This document shows positions 24,143 to 36,878 of a stretch of 64,000 bases of DNA, piece by piece. The position numbers were made by a program, and so were the translations under genes. Numbering within the stretch: position 1 is the stretch's first letter; each line of letters begins with the position of its first letter. Where the stretch lies: assembly GCA_958296245.1 (NCBI GenBank), contig OY282458.1:2036197-2100196 (forward strand), given 5' to 3'. The notes below the pieces were generated by a model. The model made no database searches. It was not told where the DNA came from and saw only the letters and a program-made list of their open reading frames with translations. The DNA comes from an uncultured Dehalococcoidia bacterium (lineage in GTDB: Bacteria > Chloroflexota > Dehalococcoidia > Lucifugimonadales > G958296245).

Positions 24143-24826
24143 TTGAGCGACCCATGCCCAACACTTCACTCTCTGATTGCACTTGGCTTTGAGCCGCGGA
24201 AGACTCAAGCTGGGCTAGAAGGTGTCGGCTATAGATTCGTTCATCTCGATTTGGACGCTGTCCACGTGACGAACATGTATGGGCGGAACGTGGTGCTGCT
24301 GAGTGGTGTTGTCGACACCGGCCGCACTCTGGGACTCATAGAGGACCAAATCCCTGACGACTTGGCAAGCGATTTGGAAGCTGCGGCCTGGGTCAGCTAC
24401 GCCCTTAAGCCTTACAGGTCCAAACTGGAACCCTTGCCGGATTGGTTTGTCGAAGGAGAACGTCACTGGGACCTCGTGCCGTTCGTACAAAAGCAGCGAG
24501 CCTACTCGGCCCGCCCAAAGTGCTATATCGACAGGGACTATTGCCGACCCCTTCGGCGCAATCTGTTGGAAGAACTCTCCTGGCTCGACGGAGAGACTAA
24601 GATGACATTCAGTTTTGACGGGCGCGTCCTCAGCATCGTCCTGAACGAACGCGTCCATGAGGTGGTCGCATCGGGAGACAGTTGGCCGTCCTCCTACCAA
24701 GTTGTTGTATCCCCAGAGACGAAATTGCCTACTAGGTTTAACTCCTCGCGAGTTGAAGTAAGCGTGTTTGAAGGCTACATGAGTTTGGGCCGGCTTCGCC
24801 TGGGGCCGTGTGAGCCGGTCGCGTGA
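24143..24826 (+). CDS. Hypothetical protein in the hsdR-flanked cassette
   Basis: The 227-residue product starts at TTG 24143, preceded at good spacing by GGAGG; the frame is open from GTG 24098. It is mixed alpha/beta, with segments GVGYRFVHLDLDAVHV, LIEDQIPDDLASDLEAAAW, CYIDRDYCRPLRRNLLEEL and a beta-rich C-terminal half. No membrane helices, signal peptide or recognisable catalytic motif were seen. It overlaps by 4 bp a short frame with a Fic-like winged-helix end. Because it sits in a defence locus between a broken and an intact hsdR, an antiviral role is possible but unproven. Confidence 0.65.
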   Translation: MSDPCPTLHSLIALGFEPRKTQAGLEGVGYRFVHLDLDAVHVTNMYGRNVVLLSGVVDTGRTLGLIEDQIPDDLASDLEAAAWVSYALKPYRSKLEPLPDWFVEGERHWDLVPFVQKQRAYSARPKCYIDRDYCRPLRRNLLEELSWLDGETKMTFSFDGRVLSIVLNERVHEVVASGDSWPSSYQVVVSPETKLPTRFNSSRVEVSVFEGYMSLGRLRLGPCEPVA

Positions 24827-24993
24827 AATTCTCGCTGGGAGCCGGAATCCAAAGATCGACCGCGAATCGCATCCTGCGGATAGCCCGTGATGGTGGGCTG
24901 TTGCAAGAGGTGCTTCCGGCAAGAGGTAGCCGGCCTGCGTTCCTCGCCTTTACCGAGCTTCTGAACGTCGCTGAGGGAAGGCAAGTCTTTTGA
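24823..24993 (+). pseudogene. Fic-protein C-terminal winged-helix remnant
   Basis: GTG 24823, overlapping the preceding stop (GTGA), opens a 56-codon frame with STANRILRIARDGGLLQEVL and FLAFTELLNVAEGRQ. This resembles the C-terminal winged helix of Fic-family proteins, where such a segment follows the HPFxxGNGR domain. The Fic domain itself is absent. It may be a free-standing small DNA-binding protein or a remnant. Confidence 0.4.
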
Positions 24994-25149
24994 TGCTCAC
25001 CGGTTAACGACAAATTGATTTGTGGCTCACAAAACCGTTTTCGTGATGCACAAATGCGTTTGCCGTTAATTCATGATCCACAAATCCACCTGCCCTCTTC
25101 ATCGCAGCCGTGACACCGGGCCGCATAGCATACCCCAGCAGTGAGCGCC

Positions 25150-28287
<3,138 letters not shown>

Positions 28288-28318
28288 GCGAGGTAGATAG
28301 GTCCGGTAGGCGGAAGCG

Positions 28319-28552
28319 TCAGCGGTCCCATGACGCCCGTTCGTCCTTAAGGTAGGACTCCACGTCCTCTGTGGTCTTGAAGAGGCGTTGGCCTGGCGCT
28401 TCGTTCAGGATGTCAACGGCGGACCGATGCAGTGATCCGGAAGAGTGAAGCACGACTACGTTAACAGACTCCCCCACCGGAAGCTCCTGATCCACGATTT
28501 CGATCTTGCCCCCGGGCAGCACCGTCGTCCTGACGTGCAACGCTTTTTGCAT
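28319..28552 (-). CDS. Small antitoxin-like protein
   Basis: The 77-residue product starts MQKALHVRTTVLPGGKIEI, continues with VNVVVLHSSG and ends LFKTTEDVESYLKDERASWDR. This is the pattern of small antitoxin-like proteins, with a beta-rich N-terminus and a C-terminal helix ending in ERDSWDR-type residues, that usually precede PIN toxins. No toxin is adjacent here. It converges on hsdR. A degraded relative lies at about 57868-57960. Confidence 0.6.
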   Translation of the reverse strand: MQKALHVRTTVLPGGKIEIVDQELPVGESVNVVVLHSSGSLHRSAVDILNEAPGQRLFKTTEDVESYLKDERASWDR

Positions 28553-28921
28553 GGTGAGTGGCTCCTCATTGGCGCCGCGGCACGTCCACCTTCTGTCATC
28601 CAGTCTTACCACGATATTGCGTCACTGGTAGCTCTCTGTCAACCGTCACCGGACGCCTTGAGCCTGGGGGCAGGCAGTTGGGTCAGGCGGAACCCGAGAT
28701 GCGGACGCGAGAGACCTCCTTAATAATAGAGACCCGAACAGTTGACCCTTCCTGCAAGAGGTCATTTCGGAAACGGGAGTAGTAGTATAATGCCGCATGT
28801 TGCGCCGTCCTTGGGCCGGCGTCGTGTTTCTGTGCCATGGCGCGGGCAGCAATCCGGTGAACGGCCAGCCTGAAGTGCGTAGGGATAGTGTACGGTGAAT
28901 AGCGACTTGGAGGAGATGGCC
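28553..28921. other. Divergent intergenic region
   Basis: This 369-bp stretch lies between the antitoxin-like gene and the PaREP1-like gene. TATAAT at 28786-28791 is a good -10 for rightward transcription, without a convincing -35 at 17 bp. No further gene or repeat is apparent. Confidence 0.5.
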
Positions 28922-29377
28922 ATGCCGCCGCGGGTACGGGAAGCGCCGGGGCGCAGGGATGCCCGCATCCGCGAGCATCTGGCGCAGACGCGGGACTACT
29001 GGCTGAAATGGCCGGCGCACCTGACCGAGGGTGACTATTGCCAGGCTGGGGAGAAGGGCTGGGGCGCCGTCACGCAGTTAACCAAAGCGGTGGCTACCCT
29101 GCGCAGTTGGGACCACTACGACCATGACGCCGTACGGGAGGCCATCACGGCCTTGGCCGATGAACTGCCGGAGCAGTCGGCGATCATTTACCGCGGCCTG
29201 ACTGCTGCGGAGGCCCTACACGGCAACTTCTATGAAGTCTATATGAACGAGGGGAAAGCCGAAGTCGCCTTAGATGACGTGCGCCCCCTGCTGGGAGTAC
29301 TGTGGGGCTTGCTGCCTGCCCAGTACACCGGCGGTGCATCCTTTGAGGAATGGACCGAAGCCGCGCTAATTGGCTAA
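28922..29377 (+). CDS. PaREP1-like (HEPN-type) protein
   Basis: The 151-residue helical protein contains YWLKWPAHLTEGDYCQAGEKGWGA, then VATLRSWDHYDHDAV and LHGNFYEVYMNEG. This is the pattern of PaREP1-family proteins, which adopt a HEPN-like helical bundle. The biochemical role of the family is unknown. GGAGGAG upstream supports ATG 28922; the frame is open from GTG 28895. Its stop overlaps the open frame of the next gene. Confidence 0.65.
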   Translation: MPPRVREAPGRRDARIREHLAQTRDYWLKWPAHLTEGDYCQAGEKGWGAVTQLTKAVATLRSWDHYDHDAVREAITALADELPEQSAIIYRGLTAAEALHGNFYEVYMNEGKAEVALDDVRPLLGVLWGLLPAQYTGGASFEEWTEAALIG

Positions 29378-29450
29378 CCCATTCTCCCCTGACACGGGCG
29401 CAGGCGCAGACATCCCTCCTGGGACGTCGCCCAGGCTAGGGAGTAGACCG

Positions 29451-30764
29451 TTGAAGATCACCGTCATCGGGTTGGGTCACGTGGGCACTGTGGCCGCCGC
29501 GGGGCTCGCATCCGCCGGCCACGACGTTCTGGGCGTTGACGTCGAACCGTCGCGCATCCTGTCCCTCCAACGTGGAGAGGTGTTCCTGTACGAGCCAGGA
29601 CTCCAACCGATGGTGCAGGCCGGGGTCAGGAAGGGCAACCTGCACTTTGCGCACCGCGACGAGGCGGCGGCGCCCCTCGGCGACGTGGCGATCATTGCCA
29701 CCGGGACGCCTCCGGCAAGCAGCGGCACCGCCGACCTGCGGCAGGTCAGGTCCGCGTTGGACTGGATCAAGTCCAAAGAGCCGCGTGGACTTGTGCTGGT
29801 CATGAAGAGCACCGTCCCGCCAGGCACCGGGCGGAGGATCATAGAAGACGATCTCAGAGGCGCCGCCATCTCTTATGTCTCCGTACCGGAGTTCCTGCGA
29901 GAGGGCCGCGCCGTCGCCGATTGGAGCTCCCCCGAGCGGATAGTCGTAGGAGCCGATCCCAACGACCTCAGGTCCCTCGATCTCGTGAAGCAGGCGCACG
30001 CCGGTATGGCAGCACCGTTCGTGTTTACCGACGTGACCAGCGCCGAGATGATCAAGTACGCCAGCAACGCGTTCCTCGCCACCCGCATATCGTTCATCAA
30101 CGAGATCGCCGCCTTATGCGACAGCGTGGGCGCTTCGGTGGACGCCGTGGGCGAGGCTCTCGCCATGGACCCCCGCACAGGCGCCAGGATATTCGCCGGC
30201 GTGGGATATGGAGGCTCTTGCTTTCCCAAGGACGTCCGCGCCCTCAATCACATCGCCCTGACCAGTGGGGTCGAGGTCGAGCTGCTGAGATCGGTCATCA
30301 ACGTCAACAACCGGCAGAGGCTGCTGCCGCTCTACGCGCTGCGCCGCCGGTTCAATGGAGCCGTCTCCCGACTCCGGGTAGCGGTCCTGGGCCTGGCGTT
30401 CAAGCCGGACACCGACGACGTCCGCGAAGCGCCATCCCTGGACTTAATCAAGGCCCTGGTCAATGAGGGGGCTGAGGTCTGCGCCTACGACCCCCAAGCC
30501 AGCGGAACAGCCAGGGAACACCTCCCCGAATCCGTGCGTCTGGCCTCCCATCCGGTCGAGGCCGCGAACCAAGCGCAAGCAGCAGTCCTCCTGACCGAGT
30601 GGGACCAGATCGTCAACGCCGACTGGGCATCAATAGCCCAACGCATGCGGCCCCCAAAGTTCGTGTTCGATGGCCGGAACGCTCTGAGCAAGTCCCAAAT
30701 GCTGGGCCTGGGCTTTACGTATCTCGGCGTAGGGCGTGGAGGGCGGGACCGAATGGACTATTGA
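29451..30764 (+). CDS. UDP-glucose/GDP-mannose 6-dehydrogenase family enzyme
   Basis: The ~437-residue protein has an NAD-binding start (KITVIGLGHVGTVAAAGLASAGHDVLGVD), the ESTVPPG-like KSTVPPGTG, the catalytic-cysteine motif GVGYGGSCFPKDV, and the C-terminal LGLAFKPDTDDVREAPS nucleotide-sugar segment. It oxidises a UDP-hexose (or GDP-mannose) to the uronic acid for polysaccharide synthesis; most likely the UDP-glucose type. TTG 29451, with GGGAG upstream, fits the family's normal N-terminus better than the frame start at 29370. It begins the second glycan operon. Confidence 0.9.
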   Translation: MKITVIGLGHVGTVAAAGLASAGHDVLGVDVEPSRILSLQRGEVFLYEPGLQPMVQAGVRKGNLHFAHRDEAAAPLGDVAIIATGTPPASSGTADLRQVRSALDWIKSKEPRGLVLVMKSTVPPGTGRRIIEDDLRGAAISYVSVPEFLREGRAVADWSSPERIVVGADPNDLRSLDLVKQAHAGMAAPFVFTDVTSAEMIKYASNAFLATRISFINEIAALCDSVGASVDAVGEALAMDPRTGARIFAGVGYGGSCFPKDVRALNHIALTSGVEVELLRSVINVNNRQRLLPLYALRRRFNGAVSRLRVAVLGLAFKPDTDDVREAPSLDLIKALVNEGAEVCAYDPQASGTAREHLPESVRLASHPVEAANQAQAAVLLTEWDQIVNADWASIAQRMRPPKFVFDGRNALSKSQMLGLGFTYLGVGRGGRDRMDY

Positions 30765-30797
30765 GAGGGAACGTGGAGCCAGCCTGACCGTATAGCA

Positions 30798-31202
30798 ATG
30801 CAAGGAATAACATTGAATCGGTTCATCCGGCAGTTCTCCGTCTATTGGGCGCCGCTGTTCGTCTGGATGGGCGTCATCTTCTGGGGGACGAGTCTCAGCG
30901 GCGGCTTTGTAGGAAGATTCGATACCGGCGTACCGTTCGCCTTCGACGCGGCCCACGTTGTCGAGTTCGCCATTCTGGCGGCCCTGGCCTATCGAGCGTT
31001 TCGTACTTGGGAGGGCTTTCCTTCGCTCCCGGCGCTGTGGGGCGCCGTCGCGGCGTTCACCGTGCTATACGCCATTTCCGACGAGGTGCATCAATCGTTC
31101 ATTCCGGGGCGTTGGCCCAGCGGCGCCGACCTGGCCCTCGACACCGTGGGCGGAGTAGTAGGGCTGGCATTGGCCGACGTGCTGTTGCGGGGAAGGGCAT
31201 GA
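30798..31202 (+). CDS. VanZ-like membrane protein
   Basis: The 134-residue protein has four membrane segments and the VanZ signature: HVVEFAILAALAYRAF in helix 2 and YAISDEVHQSFIPGRWPSGADLALDTVGGVVG near the C-terminus. VanZ-like proteins occur in many surface-glycan operons; their biochemical function is not settled. The stop overlaps the flippase ATG (ATGA). Confidence 0.88.
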   Translation: MQGITLNRFIRQFSVYWAPLFVWMGVIFWGTSLSGGFVGRFDTGVPFAFDAAHVVEFAILAALAYRAFRTWEGFPSLPALWGAVAAFTVLYAISDEVHQSFIPGRWPSGADLALDTVGGVVGLALADVLLRGRA

Positions 31203-32554
31203 ATCCGTTAATTGCACGGCTGCTCCCGGCCTCCGACCAACGCGCGGCGCGACAGACGTTGTGGATAGGCGCGATAACGATTGCCCAGTTCATGGCCAGC
31301 ATAGTTCAGGTGGCGCTTTCTGCCCGGATCCTTGGGCCCGAAGGCTTGGGGGTCCTGGCTATCATCATAGCGTTGACTTCGCTTCTCTTTCGGTTCGTGT
31401 CCCTGCCGGGCAACGAAGTCATTACAACGTTCGTGACTCGCAGTGTGGCTGAAGGCCGCATGGAGGAGGCGACAGGTACGCTGCGGTTCACCTTTGTAGT
31501 ATCCCAGGCGCTTTCCCTTGTCTCCTACACCCTGCTGGCGGTTGCGGCCCTAGCCGTGAGCGGCCTGCTTGGATACACGGAGGACTACAGGCCGTCGCTG
31601 CTTGTGTACGGGGTCGGGGGCGTTGCAATGGCCACGGTCAGGGAAAGCATGGCGTTGCTTAGACTGGCCGACCATCTGCGGTTGGGGTTTGCCGTTGCGG
31701 TGGTCAGCGCGGCGACGAGGATCGCCTTTCTTCTGGCGGCATGGTCGACTGGGGGCGGGCTAATCAGCGTGGTGTTGGCCTACGTAGCAGGGGACGTGGT
31801 AACCGGGGTCGGGATGTTCATTGCCGCCGCGTCCTCGGAGAGGAAAGCGGGTCTGCCGGGGTTTCTGCGCTCGTTGTCGGCTAGAGTACCGGGCCGGGAC
31901 GTCATCGCGTTCCAGGTCGGGTCGTTCTGGAGGGCGTCGGTTGAAGCCGTCATCCTGCATATCGACGTAATCCTGATAGCCAACATCGTCAGCTTGGGCC
32001 AGGTTGGGCTGTACCGAGCGGCGCACCAGATTATCGACGCCGCCAAGCATCCCTTCCGCTCCATCTCCACCGGCGTGCAGGCCGAATACAGCCGACAGTG
32101 GTACGGCGGAGACATGGCCGCCGTTCGCCGAATTTCCCGTCATTTTGCGTTATTGTCGCTCGCTATAGCTGTTGCCGGATACGGACTGCTTGCTATAATC
32201 CACGAACCGATTATCCGGATTATGCTGGGTCCCAGTTTCGAAGAAGCCGCCTTCCCGTTGCTGTTCCTACTTCCAGGGGCCTTGGCCTTCGCGGTCATTG
32301 CGCCCCTTTACGTCCTGCCCGCCGCGACGGGGAGAGCCATTCCCCATCTGGCGGCGTCGGCGGTGGCGCTGGCGGCTATGGTTACGGCGATGTTGATCCT
32401 GGCCCCCAGGTACGGAGCGGAGGGGGCGGCGTGGGCCAACTCCATTGGCTGGATTGCTTTCGCGGCGGCTTTCGTCCCGTTTATAGTCGCTACGCTGCGC
32501 CCTGGTCACGGCGCCGGCCCGGTAGAGGCACAAGGCCGGAGGAGCGTGGGTTAA
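31199..32554 (+). CDS. Polysaccharide flippase (Wzx-like, second copy)
   Basis: The 451-residue protein has about 12 membrane segments. Its start is typical of Wzx/polysaccharide transport proteins (IAQFMASIVQVALSARILGPEGLG), with later VEAVILHIDVILIANIVSLG. It would export lipid-linked repeat units for the ligase or polymerase encoded next. ATG 31199 overlaps the vanZ stop by 4 bp, so the longer frame starting at 30845 is rejected. Sequence resemblance to the flippase at 11895-13358 is low, so two separate export routes may exist. Confidence 0.9.
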   Translation: MNPLIARLLPASDQRAARQTLWIGAITIAQFMASIVQVALSARILGPEGLGVLAIIIALTSLLFRFVSLPGNEVITTFVTRSVAEGRMEEATGTLRFTFVVSQALSLVSYTLLAVAALAVSGLLGYTEDYRPSLLVYGVGGVAMATVRESMALLRLADHLRLGFAVAVVSAATRIAFLLAAWSTGGGLISVVLAYVAGDVVTGVGMFIAAASSERKAGLPGFLRSLSARVPGRDVIAFQVGSFWRASVEAVILHIDVILIANIVSLGQVGLYRAAHQIIDAAKHPFRSISTGVQAEYSRQWYGGDMAAVRRISRHFALLSLAIAVAGYGLLAIIHEPIIRIMLGPSFEEAAFPLLFLLPGALAFAVIAPLYVLPAATGRAIPHLAASAVALAAMVTAMLILAPRYGAEGAAWANSIGWIAFAAAFVPFIVATLRPGHGAGPVEAQGRRSVG

Positions 32555-32584
32555 GCGTGCTGCAAATCGGGAGGTTTCGTTGAA

Positions 32585-34474
32585 ATGGGCGCCGCCGTGA
32601 CCAGAGCAGCAACTTGGGTCGGCTCGGTTTCCTCGACCTGGGCCTCGCTGCCATCCAGGGCTTCCGGCGCCGACGTGGGCGTCCTGTCCATGTATTGCGC
32701 CTCCATTGCGCTTGCCCTGTTCGCCTTCGGCTTCGTGATTCGCGGCGGAACGCAGCTGTTCGGACCCATAAACCTGACACTGGTGTTCCTGCTGGCTACC
32801 ATACTCTGCGTTGGCGTCCACCTCTGGGCTGCCAGGGAGATCAGGTTCCAGCTTATTTGGGCGGATGCGGCCCTGATTGGCTTGGCCCTAGTGATGCTGG
32901 CAAATAGCAGCTCGACTGCCGGTATGGAGAAGGGTCTGCGGTTCGTGGGGCTGGTGCTGGCGCCCTACTTCCTGGCTCGTGTCATCCTGGTCGATTTCGT
33001 TCGGGTGAAGCTCTTCCTAACTACGATATTGGCGGCGGCAACGGTTTTGGGACTCGGTGTCGTAGCCTTCTTAACCCTGCCCGACGCGGTCGCCAACCTG
33101 TTGCCGTATGAGATAACGGAATGGAATCAGCGCCTGGTTTTCCTGGAAGCCAACCCCATTCAACTAGGGATGTTCTTTATGGTCGGGGCAATGTTATACA
33201 TTGGTCTGATGTCCGGTTGGCGGCGCATTTGGATGGTTCCGGGCCTAGCCGTGATAGGGGCGCTGCTTTACGACATGCTAATCATCGGCACTCGCGCTTC
33301 GCTGGTTGCCGTATTTGGAACGTTGTTGGCCGCCTTCTCGATTGCCCTCATTACGCGCAGATTCAGCAACTTCCCCGTTCTGTTGATTGCTCTCGGCGCA
33401 ACGAGCTTCCTGTTCTACACGGTTTTTGCATCCGCATTCGTGCTGTCGACAACGCCAATCGGCGAAGCCGGCATCAGGTATGAAGCCGGCGTCTGGTACG
33501 AAGATGAACAGAAGCGGGTGGGAGAAGTCATCTCCGCCTTCCTGGTATACGACCGGGAGCACAGGGCCGACGATGAAAACTACGACTCCTGGCATTGGCA
33601 GAGAGCCAACCCTCTGCCCGACGATGCCAGTATGCCAGACGACGATACCTGGACCGACATCGACGACGCCAGGATAAAAGGCGTCCCATCATACGATTAC
33701 ATCCCGACCGATGATGACGGCGGCAAATTCCTGCGCGCCTATGTGCGCTACGAAAAGGAGGGCGAGAACTACCGGGCGCAGACGGCGGCCATCGGCCCGA
33801 TAGCCACAGCGCAACAGACCACCGTCGCCGACGCAAGCGAAGACGCCGACGAAGGTGAAGGCGCCGAGGAAAATGAAGTCATCGAGAGAAAACTCCCGCA
33901 GATCGGGATACCGCTGCCCAATCAGGAGCGCTACGAGACCCTGGTCCTGGCGATCCAATCTCCAGACGGCGCGGAAGAAGAGAAGCTTCGCCTGCAGGTA
34001 ATAGAGAACAGATTCGGTTTGCTTGAAGAAGCCCTGACCAAATTCAGGACCAATCCCCTCTTGGGCGCAGGCGCCGCGGGGATGGACAATTACGCCCACA
34101 ACATTTTTGCGGAGACGGCGGCCGAGATGGGTCTGATGGGGCTTGCCTTCCTGTTGGCAGTCTTTGCCTTTGTGCTGAGGAGCCTCTGGAAGTTCTTCGT
34201 CAAGCTTGACCAGCGAAACCCCTACTTTCACATTATCACGGCGGTGTTCCTGGCAGCGGCCGCGCTTTTCATCCAAAAGCAGTTCTCCACCAATCTGGCG
34301 CACCATAAGGACCTGATTATCTTCGCCGCCATAATACTCAACCTGCCGCTTCTCATGGGTATGCCAAGCCCGGAGGTCAGCGGGGGCATCCGCGAGAAGT
34401 TCCCGCCCCGCCTTCGGTTCCTCGCGCCGGCCAGGGACAGCGTGCCGGTGGGCGACGATAAGATACGACCGTGA
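32585..34474 (+). CDS. O-antigen ligase/polymerase-like protein with Ig-like and acidic insert
   Basis: The 629-residue protein has an N-terminal membrane region (about 1-300), a large external loop (about 305-470) and a C-terminal membrane region with NYAHNIFAETAAEMGLMG, the HN-E motif of WaaL/Wzy enzymes. The loop contains an Ig-like module (SWHWQRA, DDDTWTDI, YIPTDDDGGKFL, GPI) followed by a strongly acidic stretch (EDADEGEGAEENE). The same module is in the ligase at 1-1706 and the two GT39 proteins. The gene is 30 bp after the flippase and 1 bp before an oxidoreductase gene. Confidence 0.85.
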   Translation: MGAAVTRAATWVGSVSSTWASLPSRASGADVGVLSMYCASIALALFAFGFVIRGGTQLFGPINLTLVFLLATILCVGVHLWAAREIRFQLIWADAALIGLALVMLANSSSTAGMEKGLRFVGLVLAPYFLARVILVDFVRVKLFLTTILAAATVLGLGVVAFLTLPDAVANLLPYEITEWNQRLVFLEANPIQLGMFFMVGAMLYIGLMSGWRRIWMVPGLAVIGALLYDMLIIGTRASLVAVFGTLLAAFSIALITRRFSNFPVLLIALGATSFLFYTVFASAFVLSTTPIGEAGIRYEAGVWYEDEQKRVGEVISAFLVYDREHRADDENYDSWHWQRANPLPDDASMPDDDTWTDIDDARIKGVPSYDYIPTDDDGGKFLRAYVRYEKEGENYRAQTAAIGPIATAQQTTVADASEDADEGEGAEENEVIERKLPQIGIPLPNQERYETLVLAIQSPDGAEEEKLRLQVIENRFGLLEEALTKFRTNPLLGAGAAGMDNYAHNIFAETAAEMGLMGLAFLLAVFAFVLRSLWKFFVKLDQRNPYFHIITAVFLAAAALFIQKQFSTNLAHHKDLIIFAAIILNLPLLMGMPSPEVSGGIREKFPPRLRFLAPARDSVPVGDDKIRP

Positions 34475-34475
34475 G

Positions 34476-35546
34476 ATGGGCTGTATGACCTCACATGATC
34501 ACCAGGTGAGAACAGCGTTATTAGGATGTGGGTATTGGGGAAAGAACCTGCTGCGCGTACTCATGGAATCCCGCGACTCCCAGGTGCAGCAGGTAGTAGA
34601 CTCGTCGCACGCCGCCCAAGAATACGTAAGCTCCCGTCACCCGGGACTGCGCGTCTCCGGCAATGAGTCGGACATCTTCGATTCCGATTCGATCGACGCG
34701 GTGGTAATCGCCACTCCGGCGAACGACCACTACCGGGCCGCCCGGCTGGCCTTGCGCGCCGGAAAACACGCTTTCGTTGAGAAGCCGCTGGCTGCCAGGG
34801 CGGACGAAGCCCAGGAGTTGGTAGACTATGCCAGCCAAAAGGGGCTGGTATTGATGGCCGGACACACGTTCCTGTTCAACTCGGCCGTCAACTACCTGAA
34901 GGACATGATAGACTCCGGCAGCCTTGGCGACGTCCACTACATCTACAGCCGCCGGCTCAACCTGGGGATAGTCCGGTCCGACGTGAACGTGCTGTGGAAC
35001 CTGGCGCCCCACGACGTATCCATCATCCAGTACTGGCTTGAGTCCGAACCTGAGACCGTGAGCGCAGTGGGCGGAATCTACCTTCAGCCCTCCCTTGAGG
35101 ACGTCGTATTCTCGACGCTGCGCTTCCGAGAAGGGCAGCTCGCCAACATCCATCTGAGTTGGCTGGACCCGCACAAGGTGAGAACGGTGACCGTCGTGGG
35201 CAGCCGGAAGATGGTGGTCCTAGACGACGCCTCGACCGAGGCCAGGGTGGTGATCTACGACATGGGGGTGGACATTTCCAGCGGCACAAAAGACACCGAC
35301 AGCCCGGGCGGGTTCTTGGTATCGCACCGCTACGGCGACACCATTATTCCAAAGATTCCCTACCCCGAGCCGCTGGCTCAGGAAATGCGACATTTCCTTG
35401 ACTGCATACGGAGCGGCTCTGAGCCAGTCAGCGGCGGCCAACATGCGGTCTCGGTGGTCAGGACCATTGAGCGGATACAAGCGGAGCTGCACAGAGGCAG
35501 CCCGTCGTCAGCGCCCGGCGCGCCTCGCCGGAGCGTCGCAGAATAG
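34476..35546 (+). CDS. Gfo/Idh/MocA-family oxidoreductase (WlbA-like)
   Basis: The 356-residue protein has an N-terminal Rossmann fold (ALLGCGYWGKNLLRVL), DAVVIATPANDHY and HAFVEKPLAARADEA with the catalytic EKP. In the C-terminal domain it has GHTFLFNSAVNYLKDMI and NLAPHDVSIIQYWL. That set resembles dehydrogenases acting on UDP-sugars such as UDP-GlcNAcA 3-dehydrogenase. With the dehydrogenase at 29451 and the aminotransferase at 39095, a UDP-amino-uronic acid pathway is a reasonable inference. ATG 34476 follows the previous stop almost directly; another ATG is at 34485. Confidence 0.88.
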   Translation: MGCMTSHDHQVRTALLGCGYWGKNLLRVLMESRDSQVQQVVDSSHAAQEYVSSRHPGLRVSGNESDIFDSDSIDAVVIATPANDHYRAARLALRAGKHAFVEKPLAARADEAQELVDYASQKGLVLMAGHTFLFNSAVNYLKDMIDSGSLGDVHYIYSRRLNLGIVRSDVNVLWNLAPHDVSIIQYWLESEPETVSAVGGIYLQPSLEDVVFSTLRFREGQLANIHLSWLDPHKVRTVTVVGSRKMVVLDDASTEARVVIYDMGVDISSGTKDTDSPGGFLVSHRYGDTIIPKIPYPEPLAQEMRHFLDCIRSGSEPVSGGQHAVSVVRTIERIQAELHRGSPSSAPGAPRRSVAE

Positions 35547-35555
35547 ATCTGCCGT

Positions 35556-36878
35556 ATGCGCGTTGCCCACGTTACGATCAGCTACCAGGAGGGCTTGGGG
35601 TACGAGGAGAATCATCTCCCCTTCTTTCAAGCCGGGATGGGCGCTGACGTCTCCGTCATAACCTCCCCCCTGCCTTTGGCCTGGTGGCAGGGGCTGGAGC
35701 ACCTCCAGACCGGGACCGTCCCCGGCGTCTACGAGGAGCGAGGCGTCAGGATACACCGCTTGAAGGCCAGATTCCGCTTCAGAAATGGGACCCAGTTCTT
35801 GCTGGAGGGCCTCAAGAACACCCTGAGAGAAACCAAGCCCGACATTCTGCACATACACAACCCCATCGGATCCTTGACTGTTCAGGCTCTGTCGGCGGCC
35901 AAGGCCTTGGGCCTGCCGGCGGTCATAGACTGCCACCTCTGGCGCTTCCTCACTTATCCTCGCGGACCGGTGAGACGGGCATACTATCAGCTGTTCCGGC
36001 GCTTGCTTCTCCCCCACTACGACTCCGTCATCAAGCGCTATATCCCCCTGGGCCCAGAGCCCGAGGACATCCTGCACGACCTGTTCGGAATCCCCCACTC
36101 CCGTATGACACACTCCACCCTGGGGGCCGATACCCGCTCCTTCAGGTACGACGAGTCCGCCAGGCTGGAGACTCGGCGGTCGCTGGGAATCCCCGGCGAG
36201 GCCAGGGTGATACTGTTCGGCGGACGGATTGACCCCGGGAAAGAGGTGGAGACGCTGGTGGAGGCTTGGAACTCGCTTGCCGGCAAGTACGATCCGTACC
36301 TCCTGCTGGTGGGTCCGGCCGTGTCCGGCATGGCCGAAGAGCTTACCCAGACTGCGCTTCCCAACGCAAGGAGCAGGCTCATCTTGACCGGACTCGTTCC
36401 CAATACCGAGTTGCCCAACTATATGTCGGCGGCCGACATATCGGTATGGCCTGGGAACCCGGGCATAACCATGAACGAGGCGATGGCCTGCCGCAACGTC
36501 CTTATACACTCGGATGAGGCTGCGGGGAGGCATCTTACGCTGTATGGGAACGGCGCGGCGTTCGAGAGGGGCAACGCCCGCTCCCTGGCAGGCGTGCTTG
36601 ACTCGATTCTCGCCGACCCGGCCCGGCTGGCTAATATGAGACTGCGCTCCCGCCGCCTGGCGGAAGAGGTCTTCGACTGGAAGGTAGTCGCCGCTAGGAC
36701 ACTGGGGATTTACAACGACGTCTTACAGGGTACGAATACGGCCGCGGCAATTTGGGGGCCTGCGATTCAGAGGAACGAGGTGTTACTGCCAGACGTCGCA
36801 GCCATGACCAGCCCAGAGTCAGCAGATACAGAGCGCGGCGCATCCCCGCTGCGCAACGTTGGACACGAACCGCGCTGA
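35556..36878 (+). CDS. Family 4 glycosyltransferase with altered C-terminus
   Basis: The 440-residue GT-B protein has PDILHIHNPIGSL in the N-terminal domain. The C-terminal domain has VILFGGRIDPGKEVETLVEAW and a WPGNPGITMNEAMACRNV donor site. Its last ~50 residues (NDVLQGTNTAAAIWGPAIQRNE...) look out of register. A second copy of the same DNA at 37244-37323, one base longer, reads NGVLAGYEYGHGNLGAC... and ends overlapping the next gene's ATG. The present 3' end therefore seems to be a frameshifted duplicate created when an antitoxin gene was inserted. Confidence 0.87.
   Translation: MRVAHVTISYQEGLGYEENHLPFFQAGMGADVSVITSPLPLAWWQGLEHLQTGTVPGVYEERGVRIHRLKARFRFRNGTQFLLEGLKNTLRETKPDILHIHNPIGSLTVQALSAAKALGLPAVIDCHLWRFLTYPRGPVRRAYYQLFRRLLLPHYDSVIKRYIPLGPEPEDILHDLFGIPHSRMTHSTLGADTRSFRYDESARLETRRSLGIPGEARVILFGGRIDPGKEVETLVEAWNSLAGKYDPYLLLVGPAVSGMAEELTQTALPNARSRLILTGLVPNTELPNYMSAADISVWPGNPGITMNEAMACRNVLIHSDEAAGRHLTLYGNGAAFERGNARSLAGVLDSILADPARLANMRLRSRRLAEEVFDWKVVAARTLGIYNDVLQGTNTAAAIWGPAIQRNEVLLPDVAAMTSPESADTERGASPLRNVGHEPR

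Noticed and set aside
24994-25149. AT-rich stretch with palindrome-like TCACAAAACC/TTTTCGTGA before hsdR
   Set aside because: The arms do not align without a gap and no promoter hexamers stand out. Not supported as an operator.
30845-31198. Upstream extension of the second flippase frame
   Set aside because: It overlaps the well-supported vanZ gene in a different frame. ATG 31199, overlapping the vanZ stop, is the sensible start.
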